From NCBI GenBank assembly GCA_964384625.1, contig CAYLNH010000289.1:1-9050 (forward strand): a DNA stretch of 9,050 nt, written 5' to 3'. The notes beneath the pieces are model-generated. The model ran no database searches. It was not told the DNA's origin and was given only the letters and a program-made list of their open reading frames with translations. Source of the stretch: CAYLNH01 sp964384625 (GTDB lineage: Bacteria; Verrucomicrobiota; Lentisphaeria; JABSQK01). The translations under genes and the position numbers were made by a program. This document shows, in pieces, positions 1 through 6,850 of the stretch; positions within the stretch are counted from its first letter, which is position 1; every line of letters starts with the position of its first letter.

Positions 1-38
1 CGCTGATGAAGAAAAAAATTACAGCCTCAGTTTGAGGC
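1..38 (-). terminator. possible minus-strand rho-independent terminator
   Basis: On the minus strand a 6-bp perfect stem (GCCTCA/TGAGGC, 24-29 and 33-38, 3-base loop) is followed after five bases by a run of seven T (12-18). This has the shape of an intrinsic terminator. No convincing minus-strand gene ends here, since the sequence to the right belongs to a plus-strand gene and its leader. It could serve a short transcript or be chance. Confidence 0.25.
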
Positions 39-148
39 GCGGTAAACAGGTACTCTTGTGAACAAGATTACTTCTGGACGGCCGCAGACCGCCGTGAAAC
101 AGCGAATTCGGATTTGCAGCGGCGACCCTGCCCTGCTCTATTGCCTCA

Positions 149-180
149 CCGGCACGGGAGGTGCCGGCATCAAAGGAGGT
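149..180 (+). promoter_or_regulatory. leader hairpin plus strong ribosome binding site
   Basis: A perfect 7-bp stem (CCGGCAC 149-155, GTGCCGG 161-167) with loop GGGAG sits immediately before a near-consensus Shine-Dalgarno AAAGGAGGT (172-180). The Shine-Dalgarno is 11 bases before the ATG at 192. This site decides the start of the lipoprotein gene: an in-frame upstream ATG at 114 would put the hairpin and Shine-Dalgarno inside the coding region and lose the signal peptide. Whether the hairpin affects translation is inference. Confidence 0.6.
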
Positions 181-191
181 GCTCGATTGCC

Positions 192-950
192 ATGCGTGTT
201 GCCATCTTGCTGTCTTGCTGTCTGCTGATGTCAGCTTGTTCCCGCCGCTCCAATCAGCCAAAACCCGAGGTGCCTGTTCCGGTGTTCAGCGAGCAGGACG
301 TCCCGTCGTCACGTCGCGCCCGGCGGGCCATTGCCGCCGTCGCCCCGCAGTTGATCCTGGATCTACGCGCCAAGGGCCTGGAGTACGGCGCCCCGATCTA
401 TATTCGCATCTTCAAGGCCGAGGCCGAACTGGAAGTCTGGGTCAAGGGCAAAGAGGTCTTTCTACTGTTCCGGACCTATCCGATTGCAGAATACTCCGGC
501 GAACTCGGCCCCAAGCGGAAAGAGGGCGACCGCCAGGCCCCGGAAGGGTTCTACTACGTCCCACCGTCCCGGATGAACCCGAAAAGCCGGTTTCATCTTT
601 CGTTCAACCTCGGCTACCCCAATACCTACGACCGCCGGCACAACCGTACAGGCAGCGCGTTGATGGTCCACGGCAGCAACGTATCCGTCGGCTGCTACGC
701 GATGACTGACGAGAAGATCGAAGAGATCTACGCGCTGGCGGACGGCGCTCTGCGGCACGGCCAGCCGTTCTTCCGGGTTCACTGCTTCCCCTTCCGCATG
801 ACAGAGGCGAACATGCAAGCGCAGGAGAACAGTACGTGGTTCGAGTTCTGGCAGAACCTTCGCGAAGGCTATGACTGCTTCGAACGAACCCGGCTGCCGC
901 CGGATGTCACCGTGCAGGACGGCCGGTATGTCTTCGCCGCCGGCGAATAG
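192..950 (+). CDS. YkuD/YafK-type L,D-transpeptidase-like lipoprotein
   Basis: A 252-residue protein beginning MRVAILLSCCLLMSAC. It has a short lipoprotein signal peptide with the lipobox cysteine at residue 16, so it is probably a membrane-anchored periplasmic lipoprotein. The start at 192 is set by the Shine-Dalgarno AAAGGAGGT. The YkuD catalytic core is clear: H160-G161, then S-V-G-C168-Y-A-M, with Cys168 the expected nucleophile. The flanking YAMTDEKIEEIYALA and VHCFPFRMT stretches resemble the YafK branch. Family members act on peptidoglycan: classic YkuD enzymes form 3-3 crosslinks or attach lipoproteins, whereas E. coli YafK (DpaA/LdtF) detaches Braun lipoprotein from peptidoglycan. 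The sequence cannot tell which activity applies. The residues between the lipobox and about 30 are a polar, proline-rich linker. The gene stands alone, with no close plus-strand partner upstream in the window and the sulfatase 211 bases downstream. Confidence 0.88.
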   Translation: MRVAILLSCCLLMSACSRRSNQPKPEVPVPVFSEQDVPSSRRARRAIAAVAPQLILDLRAKGLEYGAPIYIRIFKAEAELEVWVKGKEVFLLFRTYPIAEYSGELGPKRKEGDRQAPEGFYYVPPSRMNPKSRFHLSFNLGYPNTYDRRHNRTGSALMVHGSNVSVGCYAMTDEKIEEIYALADGALRHGQPFFRVHCFPFRMTEANMQAQENSTWFEFWQNLREGYDCFERTRLPPDVTVQDGRYVFAAGE

Positions 951-1161
951 CCGGGCCTGTGCGATTGCGCGGCACGAAACGCCATGGCCGACAGAACAAG
1001 CAGCAATGGGCGAACCGCCCGGCCCTTATCCGCTTCCCATTCCCCGCCAACGACCCGGAGCGCCGGCTCCGTCCGGTTACCGTCTTGTGTCATTCTTGAC
1101 GCGTCCTTGAACTCCGAGCCCCCGGCCATACCGTGAAGCCCTGATTTCAACCCTTACACGG

Positions 1162-2607
1162 ATGAGAAACATGCCGGAAGAACGCCCCAACATCCTGTTG
1201 ATCACCACCGATCAGCAACGCTTTGATACGATCGCCGCTCTCGGCAATCAGGAGATTTACACGCCGCATCTGGACTGGTTGGTCGACGAAGGAATCTCCT
1301 TCGCCAACGCCTACACCGACTGCCCTATCTGCATGGCCGCGCGCTGTACCGTACTCACCGGACGCAACGGCTATGACCTCGGCGTCACCGGCAACGGCGG
1401 CATGCAGAACCACGTCGACGCTACACAAACAATGCCGGCCCGGCTCACCCGCGCCGGCTATCAAACGCGCGCCCAGGGCAAGATGCACTTCGCGCCCATG
1501 CGCTGCAACTACGGCTTCGAAACCATGGAACTGCCCATGGACTACTACCGCGACCGCCACCGCCGCGGCCTGGAACGCCTCCCAAAAGAACACGGCGTCG
1601 GCGAGAACGAGATGACCCCCGTCATCTCGACCGTGCACGAAACCGAAAGCCTGACGCACTGGACCGTGACGCGGTCGATCGATTTTCTGGAAACGCGCGA
1701 CGACACGCGGCCGTTCTTCATGTGGACCAGTTTCACCAAGCCGCATCCGCCGTGGGATCCCTGCGCCAACTACTGGAGCCTCTACGTCAATCGCGACGTG
1801 TCCCCACCGGTCCACGGCGACTGGTCAAAGGACGTTGCAGACATGCCGCAGGGCTTCATGGAATCGACCTACTGTCTGAATCAATGCCACCGCATGACTG
1901 CGTCGCAGCTGCAGGACGCGAAACGCGCCTACTACGCCTGCATCACCCACATCGACTACGAACTGGGCCTGCTGTTCGCGCGTATGCGCGAGATGAACCT
2001 GCTGGAGAACACCTGGATCATCTTCACCGCGGACCACGGCGAAATGCTCGGCGACCACCACATGGGCGCCAAGAGCACCTTCCTCGAAGGCTCGGCACAT
2101 GTGCCGATGATTGTCCGCGCCCCGGCGTCATCCTGGGACAAAGACAAACTGCGGGCCGGCGAACGCGTCACGACCATGGCGCAGGTGGCCGACATTACCC
2201 CGACGATCTGCAACATCGCCGGTGTCGAAGGACCTCCTGGCATGACCGGCAAGGACCTCCTTACCCTCGACGGCGAGGACCGCCCTTTCTTCCTGTCCTG
2301 CGGCCAGACCTACTTCGGCGTCATGCGTAATCGCGTCAAACTCGCCTACGCCATCAAAGGCGGCGAGGAACTGCTGTTCGATCTGAACGATGACCCGAAG
2401 GAACAACACAACCTGCTCGACGATCCGGCTTACGCGAAAGAACTCAAACAACTCCGGACGGATCTGCAGGAGAACCTGGCCCAATACCACCCGGGCCTGG
2501 TCAAGGATGGCAAGATCCAGACGCAGCCGCCAGTCACCGAGCCGAACAAGGTTCCCCGCTGGCCCGGTTACCACTCGACCGTCGTCAATTCGGACGTCCT
2601 GCACTGA
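1162..2607 (+). CDS. type I (formylglycine-dependent) sulfatase
   Basis: A 481-residue alkaline-phosphatase-superfamily sulfatase. The N-terminal strand NILLITTDQQR supplies metal ligand D17. The sulfatase signature C57-M-A-A-R61-C-T-V-L-T-G-R fits C-x-(P/A)-x-R-x4-T-G, so Cys57 should be converted to formylglycine; the nearby C54 and C62 do not fit the pattern. Other active-site stretches are G-K107-M-H109-F, K193-P-H195-P-P-W and T-A-D291-H292-G-E-M-L-G-D-H-H. K304 and the following H-V-P-M-I-V-R-A-P are typical of the family. Length is normal and the fold looks complete. There is no signal peptide, so either the protein is cytoplasmic or it acts on imported substrate. Choline-sulfatase-like and phosphonate-monoester-hydrolase-like relatives also lack signals, so the substrate is open. 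An alternative ATG lies at 1171; neither start has a clear Shine-Dalgarno. No maturation enzyme (FGE or anSME) is in the window. Confidence 0.93.
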   Translation: MRNMPEERPNILLITTDQQRFDTIAALGNQEIYTPHLDWLVDEGISFANAYTDCPICMAARCTVLTGRNGYDLGVTGNGGMQNHVDATQTMPARLTRAGYQTRAQGKMHFAPMRCNYGFETMELPMDYYRDRHRRGLERLPKEHGVGENEMTPVISTVHETESLTHWTVTRSIDFLETRDDTRPFFMWTSFTKPHPPWDPCANYWSLYVNRDVSPPVHGDWSKDVADMPQGFMESTYCLNQCHRMTASQLQDAKRAYYACITHIDYELGLLFARMREMNLLENTWIIFTADHGEMLGDHHMGAKSTFLEGSAHVPMIVRAPASSWDKDKLRAGERVTTMAQVADITPTICNIAGVEGPPGMTGKDLLTLDGEDRPFFLSCGQTYFGVMRNRVKLAYAIKGGEELLFDLNDDPKEQHNLLDDPAYAKELKQLRTDLQENLAQYHPGLVKDGKIQTQPPVTEPNKVPRWPGYHSTVVNSDVLH

Positions 2608-2630
2608 GTCAGAAAAACAGCGTTCCCGCG

Positions 2631-5501
2631 CTACTGACCCGGTCTGGTGCAGATCAACAGCGACATGCCGGCGCCGTAGTGGCCGTTCTCCAGACGGTAG
2701 AGGATCCTGTTGACGCCCTTCTTGAAATGAACTTTGCGGTAGCCTTCATTGATCCGCCAGCCTTTGTGTTCCGGACGACTCTCCCAGACCATCTGACCGT
2801 TGAGCCAGATCTTTGATTTGTCGTCGCTGCCGACCGCAAACCAAAGGTCGCGCGGTTCGTCAAAGTAGAGCTCCGTATAGCCGTAGTAGATCTCGTACGG
2901 CCGAATGCCGGGCGGCTTGATGCAGCGATTGTGCGCCTGATAGAACCGCCACTTCACCATCTTCCCACGCTTGCCGACATATTGCGCGTCAAGGTCAATC
3001 ACAGATTCCGGCGGGAACTTGGTATTCAGATTGCGCCGCCGGCTGTTGTCGAACGGACCAATGAAGTACCAACTGTCGACCCAGAGCCAATTCGCCTTGA
3101 GACCGCTCCTCACGACCTTGCGGCCGGGGACCAGCCCCTTGCGCGTGCGGTTGTCGATCTTCGGCACAACCTTGCGGCGATCGACAACGACGATGCCTTT
3201 GTCGCTATCACGACCGTAGCCCGGATCCGTCTTGGCGCGCCCCTCTTCACCGGTTCCGCCTTTCATCAACGCCGTCAGGTCGCCGTCATGTTGCCGGCCT
3301 TTCTCTTTGGCGGCGGCTTCCATGGCGCGTTTATGCGCCAGATCCTCACTCAGACTGACCTGCATCCCCGTTTCTTTGGCGCGGCGATAGGCAGTGACGC
3401 TGTCGCGCATGTTCCGCGCCAGCGCCAGCATGGAGTCGACCTGTTTCAAGGCATCCTCCATGACGGCGTTTTGTTTCTCCAGCTCCTCCTTGGTCTCGGC
3501 CTTGCCCTGCAGCTCGGAATCGTCCAGTTCCGGCCGCGGTGGTTTCGCGACTTCCACGCGCTTGCGCGCTTCCTCGAAAGGGACGTTCTGGATCATGGAC
3601 AGTTCGGCCGCGCGGACATCGCGGAAGGTCTCGGCAATCTCTTCTTCGCCCGCTTTGGCTTTCTCGTAGAGATCGGCGAATTCCGCTTCCTGCAGGTCTT
3701 CGGCAGCGGCATCTTCGCCGGCAACCTGCGATTCAGCCATTTCCTTTTTGATCGCGGCGACGGCCTGCGCCGTTTCCTTGTTGGCCTGCTGTTGTTTCGC
3801 GGCGGCCTGCTGCTGCGCTTCGGCGGCCGCCTTCTGGGCTTTTGCCGTGCCCTGCTCCTGTGCCGCCAGCTGGGCCAGACGTGCCGCAGCCTGCGCCTGC
3901 CTGGCCTCTTCCTGGCGACCGGCAGCCGTCGTCTCGCCGAGGACCTCGAGTTGTTTGCCGGCCGTCGCCATTGCGGCTTCCGCCTGTTGCTGACGAACCA
4001 CCGTCTGCTTCTGCGCCGCCTCGGCCAGACGCCGTTTGGTGGACGCCAGTTTCTGCAGCGCCGCGGCCGCCTGCTGCTGTTTGCGGACCGCCTCTTCCTG
4101 GGCGGCGGCGGCTTCTTTCAACGCCTTCTTCTGGGCCGCATTCGCCGTCAGCTTGCCGGCAGCTTCGTGTTGTTTGGCCAGCGCCCGGCGTTGTGCTTCC
4201 ATGGCCTGCCGCTGCGCGGCTTCGGACGTATCATGCCGCGCCTTTTCCTGCGCCTCCCGCGCCTTTTTCTGCGCCTCCTTCGCCGCTTTCTGTTTTTTCT
4301 CCTGCCGCGAAAGCTGTTCCATGGTTTTGCGGTCGCTCCCGGCCGCGTTTCTGGCAATCCGTTTGACCTCGCTCTGAAGCGTCTGCTCGATCTTGCCCGC
4401 TGTCGCTTTGGCGCGGGCCTGCAGTTCCGTTGCCTTCTTCTGTTCGGCCTTCGCTTTCGTCTGCAGCGTTTCGGCTTTGCTCTTATCCGTATCCGACGAT
4501 GCCGCGGCCTGCTGCTGCACGGTCGTTGCCCGAGCCTGGGCTGCCGCCGCTTTCTGCTGGGCCTGTTCTGCGCTCCTGATCGCCGCTGCCGTCCGTTTCA
4601 AACCGGCGGTTTTCGCGGTGGTCGTCGCCGACTCCAACGCCTTTGCCGCCGCCGTCTGAGCGGCCTGCGACTGCGACTGGCTGGCCGCAGCACTTGTCTG
4701 CTGTTGTTTCGAGGTCGCGGTGTCTGATTTCTTCAGGGCATCCTCGGCAGCAGACTGGGCGGCAGCTGTTTTCTGTTGCGCCGCCTGTGCCTTGGACTGC
4801 GCCGCCTGCGCCTGCTTGCGCGCGGCGTCGACGGCGGCCCTGGCATCCGCGATCGCCGTCTGGCGCGTCTCCGTGGCCGCGGTCAATCTCTGTTGCTTCG
4901 CCGACTGTTCCTGGAGTACACGGTCCATGGCGGCCTCGGCTTGCCGCTGCGCCGCAACCGCTTCGCTCTGGGCCTGCGCGGCGGCCCGGCGCAATTGCTT
5001 CTCATCTGCTTCCGCCTGTGCCGCCCGGTCCGGGTCGGCCTGTTCGGCTTCGTCCGCCTCGAGTTTTGCCGTCGCCGCTTCCTGCTGTTCCGCGGCCTGC
5101 TGCTGCGCCGTGCTGCTGATTTCCAGGGCTTGCTCCAGCTTGTCGAGCTCAGCCTGCGTCTCGAAATCCGTCAGCTCCTCTTTGACCTCCGTGCGGATGT
5201 CCTTCAGCTCCTGCTGCAGTTGCTGGATCTCCTGCACTTTGTCCTGAAGCTCGCGGCGGCGCGCTTCATGCACGTCCTCTGCGATCTCCTCGAAGCGCTC
5301 CTCGCTGATGACGAACTCCTGGTCGGCCGGGTCCGGCGGTTCGGGGATGACCAGCTCGCGCAGCGGCGTGAACTGCACCAGGAGGACGAAGATCAGCAGG
5401 TGGACCAGCATCGACACGATCCACCAGACCGGGACGTCCCGGTTATTTCTCTTTATTCCGACGCGCGCCTGAACGGTCGGCGCTGGTGTGGATTCCGACA
5501 T
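2631..5501 (-). CDS. giant TolA/TonB-like envelope protein: TM anchor, long Ala-rich helix, C-terminal beta-sandwich
   Basis: A 956-residue protein. Domains: cytoplasmic tail (1-22); one membrane helix (about 23-44) containing S30-M-L-V-H34, the S-x3-H spacing conserved in TonB and related in TolA; a short proline-rich stretch (50-59); an acidic then Ala/Gln/Lys/Glu-rich helical region (about 66-595); more mixed helical sequence (600-735); and a C-terminal globular part (about 800-956). That last part has W-Y-F-I-G-P-F-D (811-818), F-P-P-E (829-832) and G-S-D-D-K-S-K-I-W-L-N-G (891-902), a PA14/jelly-roll-like pattern of carbohydrate-binding type. No TonB or TolA C-terminal domain is recognisable. 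Start: ATG at 5501 has AAGGA (5509-5513) seven bases upstream and is preferred over an in-frame TTG at 5531. It overlaps exbD by 59 bases, so it is the third gene of the exbB-exbD operon. Inferred role: ExbBD-driven force transmission across the periplasm. Partner and ligand are unknown. Confidence 0.8.
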   Translation of the reverse strand: MSESTPAPTVQARVGIKRNNRDVPVWWIVSMLVHLLIFVLLVQFTPLRELVIPEPPDPADQEFVISEERFEEIAEDVHEARRRELQDKVQEIQQLQQELKDIRTEVKEELTDFETQAELDKLEQALEISSTAQQQAAEQQEAATAKLEADEAEQADPDRAAQAEADEKQLRRAAAQAQSEAVAAQRQAEAAMDRVLQEQSAKQQRLTAATETRQTAIADARAAVDAARKQAQAAQSKAQAAQQKTAAAQSAAEDALKKSDTATSKQQQTSAAASQSQSQAAQTAAAKALESATTTAKTAGLKRTAAAIRSAEQAQQKAAAAQARATTVQQQAAASSDTDKSKAETLQTKAKAEQKKATELQARAKATAGKIEQTLQSEVKRIARNAAGSDRKTMEQLSRQEKKQKAAKEAQKKAREAQEKARHDTSEAAQRQAMEAQRRALAKQHEAAGKLTANAAQKKALKEAAAAQEEAVRKQQQAAAALQKLASTKRRLAEAAQKQTVVRQQQAEAAMATAGKQLEVLGETTAAGRQEEARQAQAAARLAQLAAQEQGTAKAQKAAAEAQQQAAAKQQQANKETAQAVAAIKKEMAESQVAGEDAAAEDLQEAEFADLYEKAKAGEEEIAETFRDVRAAELSMIQNVPFEEARKRVEVAKPPRPELDDSELQGKAETKEELEKQNAVMEDALKQVDSMLALARNMRDSVTAYRRAKETGMQVSLSEDLAHKRAMEAAAKEKGRQHDGDLTALMKGGTGEEGRAKTDPGYGRDSDKGIVVVDRRKVVPKIDNRTRKGLVPGRKVVRSGLKANWLWVDSWYFIGPFDNSRRRNLNTKFPPESVIDLDAQYVGKRGKMVKWRFYQAHNRCIKPPGIRPYEIYYGYTELYFDEPRDLWFAVGSDDKSKIWLNGQMVWESRPEHKGWRINEGYRKVHFKKGVNRILYRLENGHYGAGMSLLICTRPGQ

Positions 5502-5883
5502 GGTTGAGTCCTTCGAATTGGCAGAGGTCAAGCACGTAAACCAGGCTCTGGAAGGGCGTCTGACGATCGCCGTCGATCCGGATGCGCTGGTTCTTGTTGA
5601 TGTTGGCGACTTCCCGCAGCTTGTGGTGCAGCACTTCGTGGCTCACCGGTTCGGCGCCCCAGTAGACGCCGCCGGCGCGATCAAGACCGATAATCACCAG
5701 ACTGTCTTCGCGGCTTACTTCGATCGCCGCGCCGGAGTCCGGCAACTGTACCGGCAGTTCTTTGTCGATCTTCTTCATCGTCGTGGCGACCAGGAAGAAG
5801 ATGATCAGAAGAAAGACACAGTCGATCAACGGCGCCATCTGCACTTCCGTATCATTGCTGCCGTCATCCAGACGAATGGCCAT
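5443..5883 (-). CDS. exbD: ExbD/TolR-family biopolymer transport protein
   Basis: A 146-residue protein of the usual ExbD/TolR size and layout. It has a short cytoplasmic N-terminus (1-16), one membrane helix (about 17-36, M-A-P-L-I-D-C-V-F-L-L-I-I-F-F-L-V-A-T-T) and a periplasmic domain (38-146). D21 lies in the helix at the place of the protonatable aspartate of ExbD/TolR, expected to carry protons through the motor. V-Q-L-P-D-S-G and the I-R-I-D-G-D-R / F-Q-S-L-V-Y-V-L-D segments match the family's periplasmic fold. The start at 5883 is chosen because AGGAGG (5890-5895) lies six bases upstream and the family N-terminus begins there. The stop of exbB is one base upstream, so translation is probably coupled. 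The last 59 bases overlap the TolA-like gene. Whether it is closer to ExbD or TolR cannot be told from sequence alone. Confidence 0.92.
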   Translation of the reverse strand: MAIRLDDGSNDTEVQMAPLIDCVFLLIIFFLVATTMKKIDKELPVQLPDSGAAIEVSREDSLVIIGLDRAGGVYWGAEPVSHEVLHHKLREVANINKNQRIRIDGDRQTPFQSLVYVLDLCQFEGLNHVGIHTSADRSGARRNKEK

Positions 5884-5884
5884 C

Positions 5885-6757
5885 TCACACCTCCTGCGGC
5901 ACGTCCGCCGGCGCGGTCTCGGCCACACCCTCGTCGTCGGCGCCGTCCATGAACCACAGGCTGATGAGATCGCTCACCTGCGACTCGAGCACAATGGAGA
6001 AGTAGTTGGTGCGCGATTTGAAGTAGTGGTAGAAACACAGTGCCGGGATGGCGACGATCAGGCCGGCAGCCGTCGTGACCAGAGCCTTCGAGATGTCGTC
6101 CGCCAACAGACTGGGGTCGCCCATCGAGCCGGCAACCGCCACCGTGTCGAAGGCGCCGATCATGCCGACGATGGTGCCGAGCAGACCAAGCAACGGTGCG
6201 ATCGTCGCGACCACCGCCAGCGGATAGGCGCGGCGCAAGTGCAGACGCAACTCGCGCTCTCCGAGCTCCTCAGCGAAACGCTGGACCCGCTCGATCTTGT
6301 TGTTCCGATGGTTGATGATGTTCTCGATCACCATGCCGAGAACGCTCTTGTGTTTGCGGCAAAGCTCACGGAGAGCGGCAAAGTCCTTCTGCTCCCACAG
6401 CGCCGCAGCCTGTTCCGCCAGGCCCTCGGGCACAATGATCTTCTTCCGCAGACGGAAGACCCGTTCAAAGACAAACGCCAGTCCCGAAACCGAAAGCACC
6501 AGCAGGACGACAATGATGCGGCCGCCCTTTTTGAGCTTGTCCATGAATTCCTCGAACTTCGACGCGGACGCCGTCTTCGGCTGTGCCGGCGCGGCCGCGT
6601 TCTCGGCAGCCGGGGCTGACTCAGCCTTGTCCGTGCTCGCCGACGCCGCGGCTTCCGGTTTGGTCTCCCCGCTCTTGCCGTTGCCCTGGGCCCAGACCCA
6701 ACTGCCGAGGACGCCCAGCAGCAGGAGGCTCAGAAGGATGGGTTGAAGCGTTCTCAT
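5885..6757 (-). CDS. exbB: ExbB/TolQ/MotA-family proton channel with signal peptide
   Basis: A 290-residue protein. Residues 1-23 look like a cleavable signal peptide (hydrophobic core, then W-V-W-A before Q24), followed by an Ala/Pro/Lys/Glu-rich linker (about 24-66). The family core follows: membrane helix 1 (about 79-98), a cytoplasmic loop (about 101-176), helix 2 (about 179-202, with T-I-A-P-L-L-G-L-L-G-T-I-V-G-M-I) and helix 3 (about 224-245, with I-S-K-A-L-V-T-T-A-A-G-L-I-V-A-I-P). These last two are the hallmark ExbB/TolQ motifs whose Thr residues line the proton path. The start at 6757 is supported by AGGAG (6767-6771) nine bases upstream. It is the first gene of the operon, with exbD starting one base after its stop. 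E. coli ExbB and TolQ lack this kind of N-terminal extension. Role: with ExbD, forms the inner-membrane motor expected to drive the TolA-like protein. Confidence 0.93.
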   Translation of the reverse strand: MRTLQPILLSLLLLGVLGSWVWAQGNGKSGETKPEAAASASTDKAESAPAAENAAAPAQPKTASASKFEEFMDKLKKGGRIIVVLLVLSVSGLAFVFERVFRLRKKIIVPEGLAEQAAALWEQKDFAALRELCRKHKSVLGMVIENIINHRNNKIERVQRFAEELGERELRLHLRRAYPLAVVATIAPLLGLLGTIVGMIGAFDTVAVAGSMGDPSLLADDISKALVTTAAGLIVAIPALCFYHYFKSRTNYFSIVLESQVSDLISLWFMDGADDEGVAETAPADVPQEV

Positions 6758-6786
6758 GGTGTTCGTCTCCTGTCTGTATCAAAGCC

Positions 6787-6800
6787 CAAGGAGGTCCTTG
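6787..6800. promoter_or_regulatory. inverted repeat upstream of exbB
   Basis: CAAGGA-GG-TCCTTG is a perfect 6-bp inverted repeat with a 2-base centre, 30 bases upstream of the exbB start. A tandem 7-bp direct repeat (GTTTGAC twice, 6819-6832) lies a little further upstream. Either could bind a regulator of the exb operon; the regulator gene ends at 6851. No convincing -35/-10 pair was found in this 93-base gap, so the operon may also be transcribed from the regulator's promoter. Confidence 0.3.
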
Positions 6801-6850
6801 CGCTCCGCTGTTTGTGTTGTTTGACGTTTGACCCGCGGCAGACGACAACG

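Noticed and set aside
114..191. N-terminal extension of the YafK-like protein from the ATG at 114
   Set aside because: It would add 26 Arg/His/Cys-rich residues before a good lipoprotein signal peptide, and a strong Shine-Dalgarno supports the ATG at 192.
1056..1071. terminator after the YafK-like gene
   Set aside because: A 6-bp GC stem (CGGAGC/GCTCCG) is present but no T run follows and it lies over 100 bases after the stop; too weak to call.
1147..1815. 222-codon minus-strand open frame
   Set aside because: It is the antisense of the sulfatase catalytic core; composition is Val/Ala/Gly/His-rich with no family motif.
2608..2630. bidirectional terminator between the convergent sulfatase and TolA-like genes
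   Set aside because: The 23-base gap has no stem-loop.
2931..4727. 598-codon plus-strand open frame rich in Leu, Arg, Phe and Gly
   Set aside because: It is the antisense shadow of the Ala/Gln/Lys-rich helix of the large minus-strand protein; GCC and CAG codons leave the opposite strand free of stops. The composition is not protein-like and there is no ribosome binding site.
5762..6619. 285-codon plus-strand open frame
   Set aside because: It is the antisense of exbB/exbD, which carry unmistakable ExbB/ExbD motifs on the minus strand.
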